From the NCBI GenBank assembly GCA_900088475.1, contig FLMG01002847.1:1-32721 (forward strand): 32,721 bases of DNA, in the 5' to 3' direction. The position numbers and the translations under genes were made by a program. This stretch comes from Hyphochytrium catenoides. Lineage: Eukaryota > Sar > Hyphochytriomycetes > Hyphochytriales > Hyphochytriaceae. Position 1 is the first letter of the stretch. Every line of letters begins with the position of its first letter. The notes under the pieces are model-generated. The model did not search any database. It worked only from the letters and a program-made list of their open reading frames with translations, and was not told where the DNA came from. Below, piece by piece: positions 10,501 through 22,046 of the stretch.

Positions 10501-12625
10501 CTGGCTCTGATCCTCCTGCAGAGCAGCATCGATCTTCTCGACCTCCTTTGAGAGCCGCTCTACGTTGCACAGGGCTTCGGTGATCGAACCCACCAGCGCT
10601 TGGGTCTGCAGAATAACGGTAGCTTCAATGAGGACATTCAGGGTAATAGTTTCTCTGGCCGATGCAACCACCGAGAGACTCTCCCTTTTTTTCTCTCTCT
10701 CTCTGCCTCTCTCTCCCTCTGTCTGTCTTTCCCTCTCGATGTGTTTGGTTTCCTCCACTGTCTTCTCGGCCTCGTTGTTGCTCCCGCTCTCCTCTTGCGC
10801 TCAATGCTTTGAGTTTGCTGCCGTCATGCTCGCGGCCGATATTCCCCCCGTCTTCAATCTATCACTTTGGAAAGCTGAGGCTATGCATGCTCTGGTCTGG
10901 CTTGTCATTAACCTCCTTGTGTATCTCTAGAGGCTCTCTTCCTTCGTCTTTCTCTCTTTTGCGGTCCCTTTCCTAGCTCATCACTTTCGTACCTGGTCCT
11001 CAGTGACTTTCTTTACGTTCTCCACCGCAGTCTTCTCCATTTGCTCGCTGAGCTGGTCCCCCATCTCTCTCATCTCTGTCTGCAAGGTCTCCATCTGGCC
11101 GACCAGCAGATCCATACTGTCCTCCACGTCCTGCCTCAAGATGCTTTGTTGCTCTTCCGCATGCTTCTGAAGCTGTGCTGTCATGTCCTCTAGCTGCTTA
11201 CGCAGCAGAGAGTGTTGCTTCTCTACTCTTGCCCTCTCCTCTCCCATTTGCTGGCTGACCGCCTTGTTCTTCTCGGCGACTAAGTTCTTCAGCCTGCTCT
11301 CAAGACTGGCCATGGCATCCTCCTGTCGCCGCATGTCCGTTGAGAGCTGCGTCCAGATGCAGGTGTTAAGATCTACAGCTATTTACGAAGGTAGCAACAA
11401 GAGACAAAGAATGAGAATGGAAGGGCACCTGAGTAGCAAGCTCTGACAGTTTCCCCTCTAGATTGTCGAACTCGCTGACTGAAACCTAGGGACACAGGAC
11501 AGAAGAAAGTGGTGAGGAAGGTGAGTCTCCGTATCCTTCTCTGTCTCGGTCATTCTATCTCCTGGTCTTGGTTACTCTCGCTCATGCCTCTAGAGTTCTC
11601 TTCTCTCTCACCTTCCGCTCCATCTGGAGGCGAATATTGTCCAGCTCCGCTCGCATGAGCTCATCTTGGCCACTGTCTCTGAGCTCTTGGAGCTCCACCC
11701 TCTTCTCAACCATACTCCTTAAGGATACCGCTAGCGACTCCACGCGGAGCAGCTCTCGGTCGATGAAGCTCCGATAATCTTCATCACTGACCGCAGAGAC
11801 TTCATCATCAGTCACAGAAGCCACATCTCCGTCCTGATTGGAGGCTGTGCGCTTCACTTTCAGCGAATTGCCTGACCGCAATTGCAGCAGCCGTGGTCTT
11901 CTAGTGCTACCTTTGCTCCGTGTCTCTGACGGTGATCCGACCGCTAGCGCTTGGCTTACTCCTTCTGGATCTGGAGTGGTCTCTATGACCGGCGGCAGGA
12001 CGGAAGAGGTGCCAAGCTGAGGAGCCGCACCGCCAAGCTGGCTCTTCATCTACCAGAGAGTGAGTCAAGTCAGGTCAATGCGCAGATGAACATTTTGTGA
12101 GGTAGTTGACAGAGCAGAGAGAGGAGAGCCACAGGGACCGAGAGGGGGAGGTGCAGGTTTATTATAAGAGTAATATAAAGACAGAGAGGAGAGAAGAAAG
12201 AGAGAGTTCAAGTGAGAGAGAGAGAGATTATGAGAGAGGGAGAGATTGTGTGTGTGTGAGAGAGAGAGAGAGAAAGAGATAAAGAGAGAGGAAGATATGC
12301 CGAAACCCAGAGGGTTGATATGAACATCGTAAAGAGGAGAACGGGCCGGAGAGAGAGGAAGGGATACAATCCTCACCGCCTCGAGCTCCAGCTTGGTCTT
12401 CTCATGGTCGAGAGTTAGCTTTGAGAGCAGCTGGTGCATCTCCTGACACCACTGAGGCTGCTTCCTCACCACCTGGCCCATCCCGTCCTCACATTGTTCA
12501 ATGCGCTGGGCTAGCCAAGATAGAACCTCCAGCAGCGGGCGGTCATTGACGTACAGCTCTGGCTCGTTCTTCCATCTCAAGTTTCTAAGCCTTGGCGGCG
12601 CGTTGTTGTCTGTCCCTTGACTCAT
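7543..12625 (-). CDS. Large coiled-coil protein with C-terminal CxxC (10 exons, 955 aa)
   Basis: Exons on the minus strand: 12625-12377, 12049-11612, 11485-11429, 11346-10993, 10605-10348, 10108-9741, 9499-9089, 8865-8748, 8531-8415, 8040-7543; every junction is GT-AG and in phase. Residues about 1-83 are helical, 84-180 a basic/acidic linker, then long heptad-rich coiled coils from about 185 to 790 (for example LRKQLEDMTAQLQKHAEEQQ). The C-terminus (791-955) changes character: two pairs of cysteines (C799/C803 and C834/C837, VCGTCNRAL) could bind zinc, followed by a disordered Ser/Pro/Lys tail. The order of a helical segment (VEDLEKSLHDAKTKVAVEFY) followed by C-x-x-C-N-R recalls the DUF4795/QRICH2 flagellar group, but that is a weak, untested resemblance. 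Function unknown; probably structural. Its start is 951 bp downstream of the end of the next minus gene, so separate transcription is likely. Confidence 0.8.
8126..8162. repeat. (GA)n tract in last intron of the coiled-coil gene
   Basis: A short, clean GA run on the plus strand, within the intron 8041-8414. On the transcript it is CU-rich and lies upstream of the final acceptor, so it may simply extend the pyrimidine tract. Confidence 0.8.
9593..9700. repeat. CT-rich tract in an intron of the coiled-coil gene
   Basis: Pyrimidine-rich plus-strand block inside the intron 9500-9740, giving a purine-rich stretch in the transcript. A similar block at about 10680-10738 sits in the intron 10606-10992. 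Confidence 0.75.
12166..12300. repeat. GA-rich tract in first intron of the coiled-coil gene
   Basis: Purine-rich plus-strand block with a short GT run at about 12249-12258, within the intron 12050-12376. The transcript strand is CU-rich here. Confidence 0.8.
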
Positions 12626-13576
12626 CCTCTCTCTTCTTTGTGTCACAGTCTACTTTCTCAGGAGTGAGCTGTCATGCTAGTAGGCGCTAAGAGGTTAGGT
12701 GGGAGAGATGGGGAAGAGAGAGAAAAGAGAGAGTGAGAATAGGAGACAAAGGATATTGAGATACTGCCACCACTGATGCTGTCCAGGAAAAGTAAATATT
12801 GAACAAGAGAGAGGGAGAGAAAGAGAGGGAGAGAGGGGCTCTAGCCTATGGCTCGGCCAAGGTAGAGCCAAGTCAGGGGCGAAGGGAAGAAGAGAGATGG
12901 AAGACGCTGCAGGAGGAGGAGGAGGTGGGGGCAACAGGGGAGAGATGAAGCCAACTAGCGGTCAGAAGCCCAGGGAGTAGCATCAAGAAAAATAGACAGA
13001 AGTGCGTGACAGGAATGTTCTAGGGATGCGAAGGAGAGGGCGATGAAGGTGGCTCTGAGGGGACGAGCGCTTGATTGCCCTATCTAGACGGGAAGATATA
13101 CCCGCACTCAAGGGCGGAGGAGGAGCGAGAGAGAGGAGAAGAGACAGAGAGAGAGAAAGAGAGAGAAAGTGAGAGACCCAAAGAGTGCAAGGATGGTCGG
13201 CCAGGATAAGAAAGAAGCAAGCAGAAGTGGATCAATCAACAAGTTACACGGGGCGGAAGGAAGAGTGTCCAAGAGACAAACCCAGAGAGTTTAGGTAGAG
13301 TGAGAGAGAGAGCGAGTGAGAGAGAGAGAGTGAGCGAGAGAGAGACTCAGGAAGTTAACAGAGCAAAGAAAGCGGGTTGGGGAGAGAGAGAGTGAGAGTG
13401 AATGAGACAGAGGGAGAGAGAGAGAGAGAGACAGAGAGAAGGGGAGAGAGAGATCCTAACATTGTATGTAACGGATGACTGAAAGTCTCTTTAAGGTTTA
13501 TACAAATTAGCCCTTATATGCCTAGGCTGATTCCTTAAAGCGCCTCGCACAGGGGTGGACTTCCTGATGTTTCCGA
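12626..13576. other. Purine-rich spacer between the two large minus-strand genes
   Basis: About 950 bp with no supported exon. Several GA-rich blocks (about 12711-12840 and 13120-13460) make up much of it. It should contain the promoter of the coiled-coil gene and the 3' end of the upstream helical protein gene. The minus-strand ORF at 12695-12934 is a Pro/Ser/Leu low-complexity translation and is not taken as a gene. Confidence 0.5.
13120..13460. repeat. Interrupted (GA)n purine block
   Basis: A 340-bp region in which GA-dinucleotide runs of 15-40 bp alternate with ordinary sequence. It is the longest purine-rich block of the window and lies just beyond the 3' end of the helical protein gene. 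Confidence 0.8.
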
Positions 13577-16500
13577 TCAGGCGCTCTGCAGCGCACTCAG
13601 AGCCTGCGATGACGGCAGCTGATCAGTCTCTGCGGCTTGTCTACCTGCCTCTAGAGCCTCAGATAGAAGTCGGTCACGCACCTCTCGCAGCTCCTCGCCT
13701 CCCTTTGCTTCGGCCCCACTTAAGGGAGGATAGTCCCAGTGGTTGAGCTCGTGACGCTTGCCAATGAAGCTCAAACAGTCAGCCAACGGGGCCGCTGAGG
13801 CGTCGAGGAAACGTTCCCACTGCAGAGGAAGAAAGAGCAATAGAGAGACAAAGAGAAAGAGAGAGCACAGCTAAGGTCAGACAGGGGATCCTGTTAAGGG
13901 CAACCAAGCGGTCCTGGCCCGTACCGGAAGATTCTCGGTAATCTCCCGATGGTGGAGAACAGCTTCTGGCAGATCTCCAACGAGGCGAATATCCACCGTC
14001 ACATCGAACACCTGATGGCGTAGGCGGAAGGGTTAAAGGGACGAGGGTCTAGCTCTGCACGCTGCTTTCTAAGCGCCTTACATCAGTAATCTCCGTCAGC
14101 TTGTCCTCTCTGGTCCTGATAATGTCATAGAAAGAACCAATGCCGCCCTCGAGCACTATTTTTGTCCCGTCTGCTGCAACCACGGGCACTGTCTCTCCAT
14201 CAGTCACAGACATGGGAGGAAAACGTAAGCCTAGTATGACAACATACCTTTGACTGACGCTTCTTTCTGTTTGTCAGTTCCGTCCTTCTTGGCTTGCAGC
14301 CGCTCTAAGAAGGCCGTGACGGAGGATATAGGGCCCGTCACCGTGGCAACTAAGAGGAGAAGGGTGTTGCACGTTGAACTAATGCCAGCGGCGGCGCTGC
14401 TGCAGCCTGCTTGGAGCGAGAATGTAGGGCTAAGTGATTGAGAGGCAAGCGACGGGAGAGAGCAGCACCAGGGAGTACCACGGTCACAGAGGCATCAATG
14501 GAGATAAGCTTATCGAAAGCGCCAGAAAGTGGAAGATATACATCGTTTGTCTGACCGTGAGAATCGAAAAGATTCGTGACATTCTTGCAGCCGAGACGGC
14601 TGACCAGAGAGCTTTGTAGAGTGAGCGCGAAGGTGACGAGGTACATCAGATCCACACGATACTGCGCAATCTTCCCTCTGGAGGGCAGGATGGCCATGTA
14701 CTTCTGAGCAAATATTCTCACTGCAGGGAAAGTTTGTTAGAAAGACGACGAGGAATTCCGTAGAGGACTCTCCCGCGAGATATTTATAGTGAAGCGGAGC
14801 TTTGGGAAGATATGTTTGCTTGTAGGGAGAGGGCCACGGCGCGCCAAAGGGACAGTGGAGAGTTGAGAGACCAACTGAGTGAGAGGGGAAAGGAAAGAGC
14901 TAGCTCTTACGTGTCGTGTCGAGTGCCATCATGAACGCTTCAACTAGTGCTGAGGTTGCAACTGGCGCAGCGCTAGCGGGCGTAGCACTGAGGCAGTCGC
15001 TAATGATATAGAGCAAGCCCTTGAGGTGCATGTGCCAGGCCTGAATTGAGTAACTGCAGCGCTTGCCCTCAAAGAAGTGACGATGGCTCTTCCAGAACTG
15101 CCCACGAAGGCAAGAGGATAGGGAAATAAACTTAGGCGCTACTCGGTCACTTTGAGCGGCACCCTACTGACCTGCTCGTCCACTCCGACTAGTATGTATG
15201 CCCTAACATAGAACTCGACATTGGCTACTAGCTCACGAACCAGCGCGGACATCAACCCTTGGATCTCAAGGCTGATCTGTGCGCCAGCAGAGAGCCTACT
15301 CAGCTCACGCCAAAGCAGCATGTTTAACAAACGCGCTCTTACCCCATTCAGAGTCTGATCGACCCAGCGAGCATCAGCATTGGCCGCGCTTCCTCGAGGA
15401 CGCGAGCTGGAGTGATTCTCTAGCAGTGGCCGCATGTCTGCCCAAAACTGCAGCAGTACAGCGACTCCGGTGATGCCGCTCACGATTGTTCGCTTCGAAG
15501 TGTGAGGAGTGAGAACTTGGGTGCGGACCCAGGCGCTGAGGTTATCCAGCTCGATTTTGGTGATGTGGATGTATGTCCTGCACGGCCGTGACGGACAAGA
15601 ATTAGAAGTTAACCGAAGGCAACAAGCAGTCTGACAACTGGCAAAATGACATCAATATCAAAGCCTTCCCTTTCTCGCTCTGCTTATGACGCCTTGGATT
15701 TATCCCTTTTCTATTTGAGTTGACTTACCTCAGCCAGTGACGGCTGTACTTTGCGATATAACCCGCGAACAGTCCTGACCAACTGGAGAGAGTGGAAGCC
15801 AAGAGGAGGCACTGGTCATGAATCACTTGATGTTGAACGATATCATGCTCCGTAGCGCTGAAGGTCCAATTCCAGTCAGCTAACGAAGGACAGTACAGCT
15901 CCTGCGACTGATGGTGAGCACTGAAGCTAGGGAGAGCAAATTATAGGGGAGATACGCAAGAGACACCAACAGCAGACAGGCTATAAAGAAAATAGTGCAA
16001 GAGTAGATCGGGAGAAACGAAGACAGTTATGGCAGTGCCACCTCCTGGGAGACGAGGGAGGAGGACTAGGCCGAACGTGAGGCCGACCACGCATACCTGA
16101 ATCCGTGAGTGAAGCACTTTGGACTCAAGGAAGATGGACGCGGAAGCATGCATGGCGAACATGACATCCATCCGCTCCAGCTCTGCCATGGTCCCTATTG
16201 ACAGAATGATTAGGATAAGAGAGTCGCTGCTCTCTTTCTGAAAAGCTAAGAAACCAACGACCAGTCCAGGTCAAAGGGAAATCTTGCCGTAGGAACATGG
16301 AGGCATAGGAACAGAGGCCACAGTAGATGCCGAAATGATGACAGAAAGTACTCTCCAGGTGAAGAGACAGCCAGGGTTGTCGCAAGAGATATGGTAACAT
16401 GTAGAGCGGTTTGGATAAAAGAGGTAGCGGGTGACGAGAGGATAGAGAGAGAACGTACAAACACACACACAGACGTCGTGAAAGAGAGAGAAGAAGAGAG

Positions 16501-19493
16501 AGACAGGGAGAGACACAGAGAAGGAGGGGGAGGTTGTTAATGGCAATAAATGCAGGAGTTCTGTTCGACCTGCCCAGAAAACGTCCATGAGCGCATCGAT
16601 AAACTTAGTCATCACAGTCTGGGACTGGACAAGGGTGAACGAGCTGGGCACCGGGCTAACCCTCCTCTGCAGCGTCGTGCTGCCTCTCTTCGCTTTGAGA
16701 ATGAGGGGATTCTTGGCATCCTTCGCTACTTCCTTGCCGCCCTCAGCCTTAAGTGAACTCCGTCTGCCTGCGCCAAAGTGTTTCGCGATGTCTGGATGAT
16801 CAGCTAGAAACAGAAGCATGCGGCAGAGGAGTCACCGTCAATCCCGTCGGCTAATGTATCAGGAAGTCCCGCTACGGGCAAGCAGTTGAGCAGTTGCAGC
16901 AGAAGGACAGCGGAAGAGAAGCCTGCTTGCGCTAATCAAAGAACCAGAGAGTGAACATTGAAGAAGAAAGCAGTACAAAGGTCCAAGCAGGCCAGCGTTA
17001 TTCGTGAACAGCTTATCTTCCCCTATTACCTAGGGACGGCCGGTTTTTCCTAAACGTTGAGCTCACGAAGGGGAGATCTTCACCCTGCTCTTCCGTTCCA
17101 GGAGGGGCCTTCTCCGTAGACAGCCAGTGGCGGAACACTTTCAGCAGATCAGCGGCAAAGTCATTGCAATCTAGCGCGATCTGCTTCCAGCATGGTTCCG
17201 TCGAGGTAGCTATGGCGTAGAGATAGCCTGAGAGCTCCCACCTTCGCATGAGGATGTGGATTCCTGCCCTCAGAGCCTCCCAATACCTGGAGACGCACAT
17301 TAAGGAACAAGCGTGAGAAACAGTTCCAGGTTCACGGAGAGCGCACGCGACGACAGAAGAGGCGGTTTACTTGGTGAAGTATAGATCGCGAATCAAAGCG
17401 ATGATGGGGTCACCCACGACTTGGCCTTGGTCTGCCACCTCCCCGGCTGCTAATAAGCCGAGCCCAATACTCGGCTCTTCTCCCACCCCCCAAGAGCCGG
17501 CTAGGACGTCAAGATCCTGAGATGCAGCGAATCAGCTTAGCAGGCGCCTCATACTAAGACAAGAGAGAGATACACAGAAACAAAGAGAGAGAGAAGAGGA
17601 AGAGGGAGAGGGAGAGGGAGGCAAGGCGAGATACCTGATAGATCATCCCTAAGATCGTGCCTCCCAGGGACCGTAGATGGCTGATCACAGCCCTACCTTC
17701 CTGGGAGATAATTGTGACCATGGCGTTTATCACGGGGTCATCCTGCTTTGCCACACTTCCGCTCTCTACAACGACCCGTCACGATACATAGCAGTTGAAG
17801 GAAGAACGTAGCGAAAAGTCAATGAATCTCAAAGGAGGCGAAGGCCATGGATAACTATAAAAGACCGACGTGAAGCGGAGAATAGACGTGAAACTTGAAA
17901 GAGCGGCGAAGGGGCTGGATCGAAGCTCCAGGGTTAGGTGAGGAAGGACTGCTTGGCGGAACAGAGTAAACTTAACGGAGAGATTTGCAAGTTGAAGTCT
18001 TAAGCGCTACCTCTGGCCATAAGCGTCTTCTTCCTTGGATCATGTGCTAAAGGATTGCCTGCTGCCAGTGCAAGGAGGACCTCTGCAGTGGTCAACAAGC
18101 TCTTAACATCCTGTTTCACAGTGTTGAGGAGCTTGAAACGAGCCTTGTTGAGCATGTTCGTCATCGACACAGTTTTCTCCTTCGAAGCTTCGACCTTCAC
18201 CACCGCTGGCTGGGGTTTGCAAGCCTCCTTCGCCTCGTCCAGCATCTTCTCTGTCGTCGCCGGTGTGACATCAATAGCTAAAGGCTTGTAGCTGGCGCTC
18301 AAATGGCGGAGACGCGCTGCTTTGAAGAGTTCCCATGCTGCCTTGGGATCTGGGCACAGGGCAAAGAGGAGAGAGAGAATGAAGGACCGCTCTCGTGGAG
18401 AGGAAGAGTTCAGACCAGAGCTCTTAGACTTGAGCACCTCATCTAGCAGTCGCCGAGCTTCATCTATCACCTGCGGCACCAAGCGAGAAGATGAAGAGCT
18501 TTCAAATAGATCTACGGGGTCAAGCATGGAAGAGAGGCGCACAGAGGAGGAGGAAGACGTGCCAGCGAAATATCGGGCATAGCAGACTGAAAAAAAGATT
18601 AGCAGAATGAAGAGAAAAGTTGAAGGCGAGCACAGACTTCAATAAGGGGGAGCTGCTGCCAAACTTAGCAGCTTCGAAGAAAGCCGTACCGGCATGTCTT
18701 TCTGCAGCGGAGGACCGTCGATGTTGCCCGTTGGCTCTGGGTTACCCTCCGACAAAGGCTCAGCCTTGACCTCCGTAGGGAATAACGTGGATCTCCTATA
18801 GGCGCCTTCCTGCTGCACGAAGGAGATGATGGAAGCGATCTGAAGGTACGAGAGAAAGAGCTTATCCTTGTTCCCTTCAGGGCTAGCAATCGCAGCAGTT
18901 AGCGCTTCCCGCTGTGATGAAGAGAGAAGAAAAGAGTCTGAGGCTGCCAACTTCCTCAAGTGCTTGACGTCTGAGTCCAGCCGGGCTAGCCCTCCGTCCA
19001 GGTTCGCCTTCACGGCAGTTATTCTCTTTTCCACGTCATCGAGGTGACTGGCGGCGAGCTCCAACTCACGCCTTCCAGCTGCGCCAAGATAAGAGATCAT
19101 AGAGATAAGAGAAGAGAGCAAGAGAGTTTAACGCAGAGTACTAGCTGCCACCTTGGAAGTAAGGATAGGTCTTACCGTGAGTTGAAAGCTTGCGCGTGGC
19201 GCGGCGGTTGATCCCGCCTTCCCGTCGCATCTCTCCGACAGGATCTCTGGCTTAGCGCAATGGTCTAATTGGCTGATGTGAAGGAAGAATCGGGCCGAAC
19301 TGTCTGATCGCTGCCGATAATCTTCATCGAGGCTCCGATGTCTGCGCTCTGTCAGAGAAGAGAGACGGGCCCCGGGACCGAGGCCGCCGTGCCGCTTGGC
19401 TCTGATGCAGTGCACTCCCTCTCTCCCTCCTCCTCCTCCTTGGGCCGCCTCCTGTGTAACGCCTGCCACTGTTCCGTCGTAACTCTCAGTCAT
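13577..19493 (-). CDS. Large, mostly helical protein of unknown function (17 exons, about 1278 aa)
   Basis: Exons on the minus strand: 19493-19142, 19078-18665, 18586-18011, 17765-17635, 17516-17371, 17286-17030, 16931-16836, 16767-16570, 16194-16097, 15907-15729, 15577-15172, 15097-14911, 14720-14469, 14349-14248, 14194-14082, 14011-13925, 13819-13577. The frame is continuous. The first two donors (weak GTACTC, GTTTGG) were chosen for phase, as were the 14469 donor and 14194 acceptor; these joins are tentative. The protein has no signal peptide and no enzyme motif I can see. A short coiled coil (about 120-165) and an acidic/Pro linker lead into long amphipathic helices typical of a tethering or scaffold protein. 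Conserved-looking blocks are TMAELERMDVMFAMHASASI, RDLYFTKYWEALRAGIHIL, IVSGITGVAVLLQFWADMRP and the C-terminal WERFLDASAAPLADCLSFIG. I do not recognise the family. It is divergent from the reductase gene, 446 bp apart. Confidence 0.72.
16476..16532. repeat. GA-rich tract in an intron of the helical protein gene
   Basis: Purine-rich plus-strand block with a short CA run just before it (about 16460-16470), inside the 375-bp intron 16195-16569. A second GA tract (about 17560-17623) lies in the intron 17517-17634. Confidence 0.75.
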
Positions 19494-19939
19494 AATTCAC
19501 AGCCAGGACTGTCAAATATGCAAGACCGTGAACAGCGAGTTGAGGCATGTCCCTTCATATCTCACAATATAACTGACAAGATGTCAGGAATGCTTGTATT
19601 TGACAGCGCCAAGTTAAAAGGTGGCGCGATCATCAGAACCCTCAGAAGCTTCAGCTGATGGCCAAAGCGCGGCGGCACCGTGCGGGAGAGAGGCCAAGCT
19701 TCTCTGAGCCCTGTCCATGGACCTCAACAGAGGGGCACGGGCAGTGGAACACTAGCGAACTCTGTAGAGTCTTTGACTGAGATTCTTGCTTTTCCCACTG
19801 CAGACTGATCCAGTTTCTCCAGAAAGATTTGTCCCTTTGAAGCCCGCACTGCTCTGTGGTTAATCGTTTTAATTAACTAGCACTAGCCTTTTGAAGAGTC
19901 TCTGGGCGCAATCAGCCTCTGACAAGTCGGATTGAAAGC
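19494..19939. promoter_or_regulatory. Divergent intergenic region (shared promoter region, inferred)
   Basis: The 446 bp between two divergent start codons must hold both 5' ends. It lacks the GA/CT tracts seen elsewhere. A short AT-rich element (TTTTAATTAACTAG, about 19867-19880) lies 60-70 bp upstream of the plus-strand ATG. No core promoter motif could be assigned with confidence. A plus-strand ORF reaches in as far as 19658 but has no domain signal. Confidence 0.4.
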
Positions 19940-21625
19940 ATGGGCGCTACAAGGTGGACTGCGATTTTTATCGCCGGGCTTGCCATACTGGCAGGAGCTC
20001 TGTACTCTCCCTATAGCCCTGTTGGACGGAAGGTAAGCAAGCCCAAGCATTGCCTACAACTTAAACAAAGATAAAAAGCCTCGTATTGCGTGTCCACGCG
20101 ACCCTCCAACCCTACCCAGTCCGCTAACTATGTAGCTGCAGCACCATGATGGACGGGACCTCCTCCACAGAGACAGCATGCGGGCTGCCGTTTACACAGC
20201 TTATGGGGAGGCCGAAAATGTGAGCTTGACAGGATCCATTTTGCGCTAACCACCAATGCTCAGGTTTTTGACAAATTCTGTGTAGGTTCTGGACATCAGG
20301 GACGTGCCGGTGCCCCATTTTGCAGACAATGATCTGCTGATAGAAGTTCACAGTGCTGCTCTCAACCCGGTCGACTGGAAGTTTATTCGCGGGACTCATG
20401 CCTTTGTCTTCAAGCTTCTCATGAGAGGCTCTCCTTCAACAGGTAGAGGAAGGCAGTAAGCCATGCAGTCGGATCAATGCGCACCCTCCTGAGCTCAGCT
20501 CTCTCTCTACCCGGCCTTATATCCATAGAAAACGCCTTCCAGACCGGCTTCGATTTAGCTGGAAAAGTAGTGGCTGTTGGTCCTGGAGTCTCTGGCTTTC
20601 AAGTGGGCGATGAGGTGAGACTAACTCCTCTTCAAGGCTCGCAGCTCTGGCATTTGCTCTGAGGCAGGTGCGGTGACAGGTCTATGCAATGGCACATTTC
20701 TTGAATTGTGGGTCGCTGGCTGAGTACATTGCGGTAGATGCCGGTCTCGTGGCAAAGAAACCCAAGACTCTGACCTGGGACCAAGCAGGTGACATAAGCT
20801 TTAACCTTCCTGCGATATGGTCAATGTAACAGCGAAGCGTCTCCCGTCCCTGACCCTATAGCGTCCTTGCCACTGGCCGGTTTGACCTCTTTCCAAGCGC
20901 TGAAAGCTGCAAACTTGAAGGAAGGGGATCGTGTGCTTATCCTAGGAGGTAAAGGCTGAGCTTCTACTGGCTTATTCTTGGTCCATGGAAGCTGATCTCT
21001 AGGTTCAGGAAGCAGCGGAACAGGAAGTTTGGCCGTCCAGTTGGCCAAGGAAAAGAAGGCGTTCGTGGTGACCACTTGCGGAAAGCGTAATTTTGATTTC
21101 TGCCGCCAGATGGGCGCTGACCAAGTGTTAGACTATAAGACTCAGGACTGGGCCTCAGTTCTTGAGCCGAAGTCGCTGGATGTAGTTTATGTACGTTCTC
21201 GCAGCGGGGACTATGCAGCATGGCTTGTGCAAAGCTCACCGCGACATCTTTATGTATAGGACTGCGTAGAAGGAGGAGAAGCCTATCATAAGTCACTCAA
21301 GGTGCTACGGCCTGGCGGACACTTTATCACCATCGTCGGAGACGAACAGAAGGAGCTCACGGTGGGCACCATACTAGAGGCTGGCTTTACCATAGCCCAG
21401 AAAAAGATACGTTCGCTTCTCAGTGATGAAGTACCAAGCTATAATTTCATCGTTACCAAGACAAACGGCGCAGACCTGGCTTCCTTGAAAGCTTTGGTGG
21501 AGGCTGGCAAGCTGGTACCGGTAGTTGACTCAACATACAGTCTGGAGGATGCCAAACAAGCCTTTGCTAGACAGAAGGGCGGTCATGCCACTGGAAAAGT
21601 GGTTGTCCAAGTCAAGCGAGACTAG
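19940..21625 (+). CDS. Membrane-anchored medium-chain NAD(P)H quinone oxidoreductase-like protein (389 aa)
   Basis: Exons: 19940-20032, 20136-20219, 20286-20442, 20529-20614, 20680-20788, 20862-20948, 21003-21190, 21260-21625; all GT-AG and in phase. This is a zinc-free medium-chain dehydrogenase/reductase, expected to reduce quinones or activated enones/enals with NAD(P)H. The GroES-like part carries SAALNPVDWKFIRG and GFDLAGKVVAVGPGVSGFQV-GDE. The Rossmann part begins at about 204 with GGSGSSGTGSLAVQLAK and continues with MGADQVLDY and LRPGGHFITI. The C-terminus has the family end YSLEDAKQAFARQKGGHATG-KVVV. No catalytic or structural zinc cysteines are present. Exon 1 adds a hydrophobic segment (WTAIFIAGLAILAGALYSP), so a signal anchor or leader is likely; the compartment is uncertain. 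Nearest groups are RTN4IP1/plant envelope quinone reductase-like proteins. Confidence 0.92.
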
Positions 21626-22046
21626 CCGTCACGTCTCGCTACATTAGCTCATTTAGTCCGTGACACTTTTAGCTCCTTAGGGGTTGCTGTCACTGATTGC
21701 CCATTGAATAAAAGTCAAGCTCTATGCCGCTTCCGTGTACCTCTCCTTCCTGCTATTGACCTTCTCTACTCGCCCTGGCCCTTCGCCCAACCTCGCAACG
21801 AAAGCCATTTATCGTCTTCTTGGCTACTTCAGCTCGTCTCTAGGAGGACTCTCTGGCTCTGTATCATTGGCTTGTGATGTCGCCGGCTCTTCGTTTACTG
21901 CCGGGAGTTTTCTATTTGTGGTCATTGTGCCGGTTAGTCTTTTTCTTTGCCTACTTGTGCCGGGTTGTCCTGGCAAGTCGTCTCCTTCGTCAATTTGTTG
22001 AACAGCTTTGATCGCTTTATAGCTTAGCCAAAGCCGGCGGACTCGT
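21626..22046. other. Convergent 3' spacer
   Basis: About 420 bp between the stops of the quinone reductase-like gene and the sphingolipid reductase gene. Apart from one AATAAA for the plus-strand gene I see nothing in it. The ORFs on both strands at 21735-22001 and 21824-22261 are shadows, the second overlapping the last exon of the minus gene. Confidence 0.5.
21707..21712 (+). terminator. AATAAA polyadenylation signal
   Basis: A canonical hexamer 82 nt beyond the stop of the quinone reductase-like gene, followed by a CT-rich stretch. The position is normal for a 3' end, but no transcript evidence is available. Confidence 0.55.

Noticed and set aside
12065-12376. Extension of the first coiled-coil exon into a 193-codon ORF
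   Set aside because: After the donor at 12376 the translation becomes Ser/Leu low complexity; splicing to 12049 keeps the frame and resumes ordinary protein sequence.
16768-16835. A 32-bp intron (16804-16835) joining two exons of the helical protein
   Set aside because: Too short for this gene set; a 68-bp intron (16768-16835) with acceptor GCGCAG keeps phase and matches the usual size.
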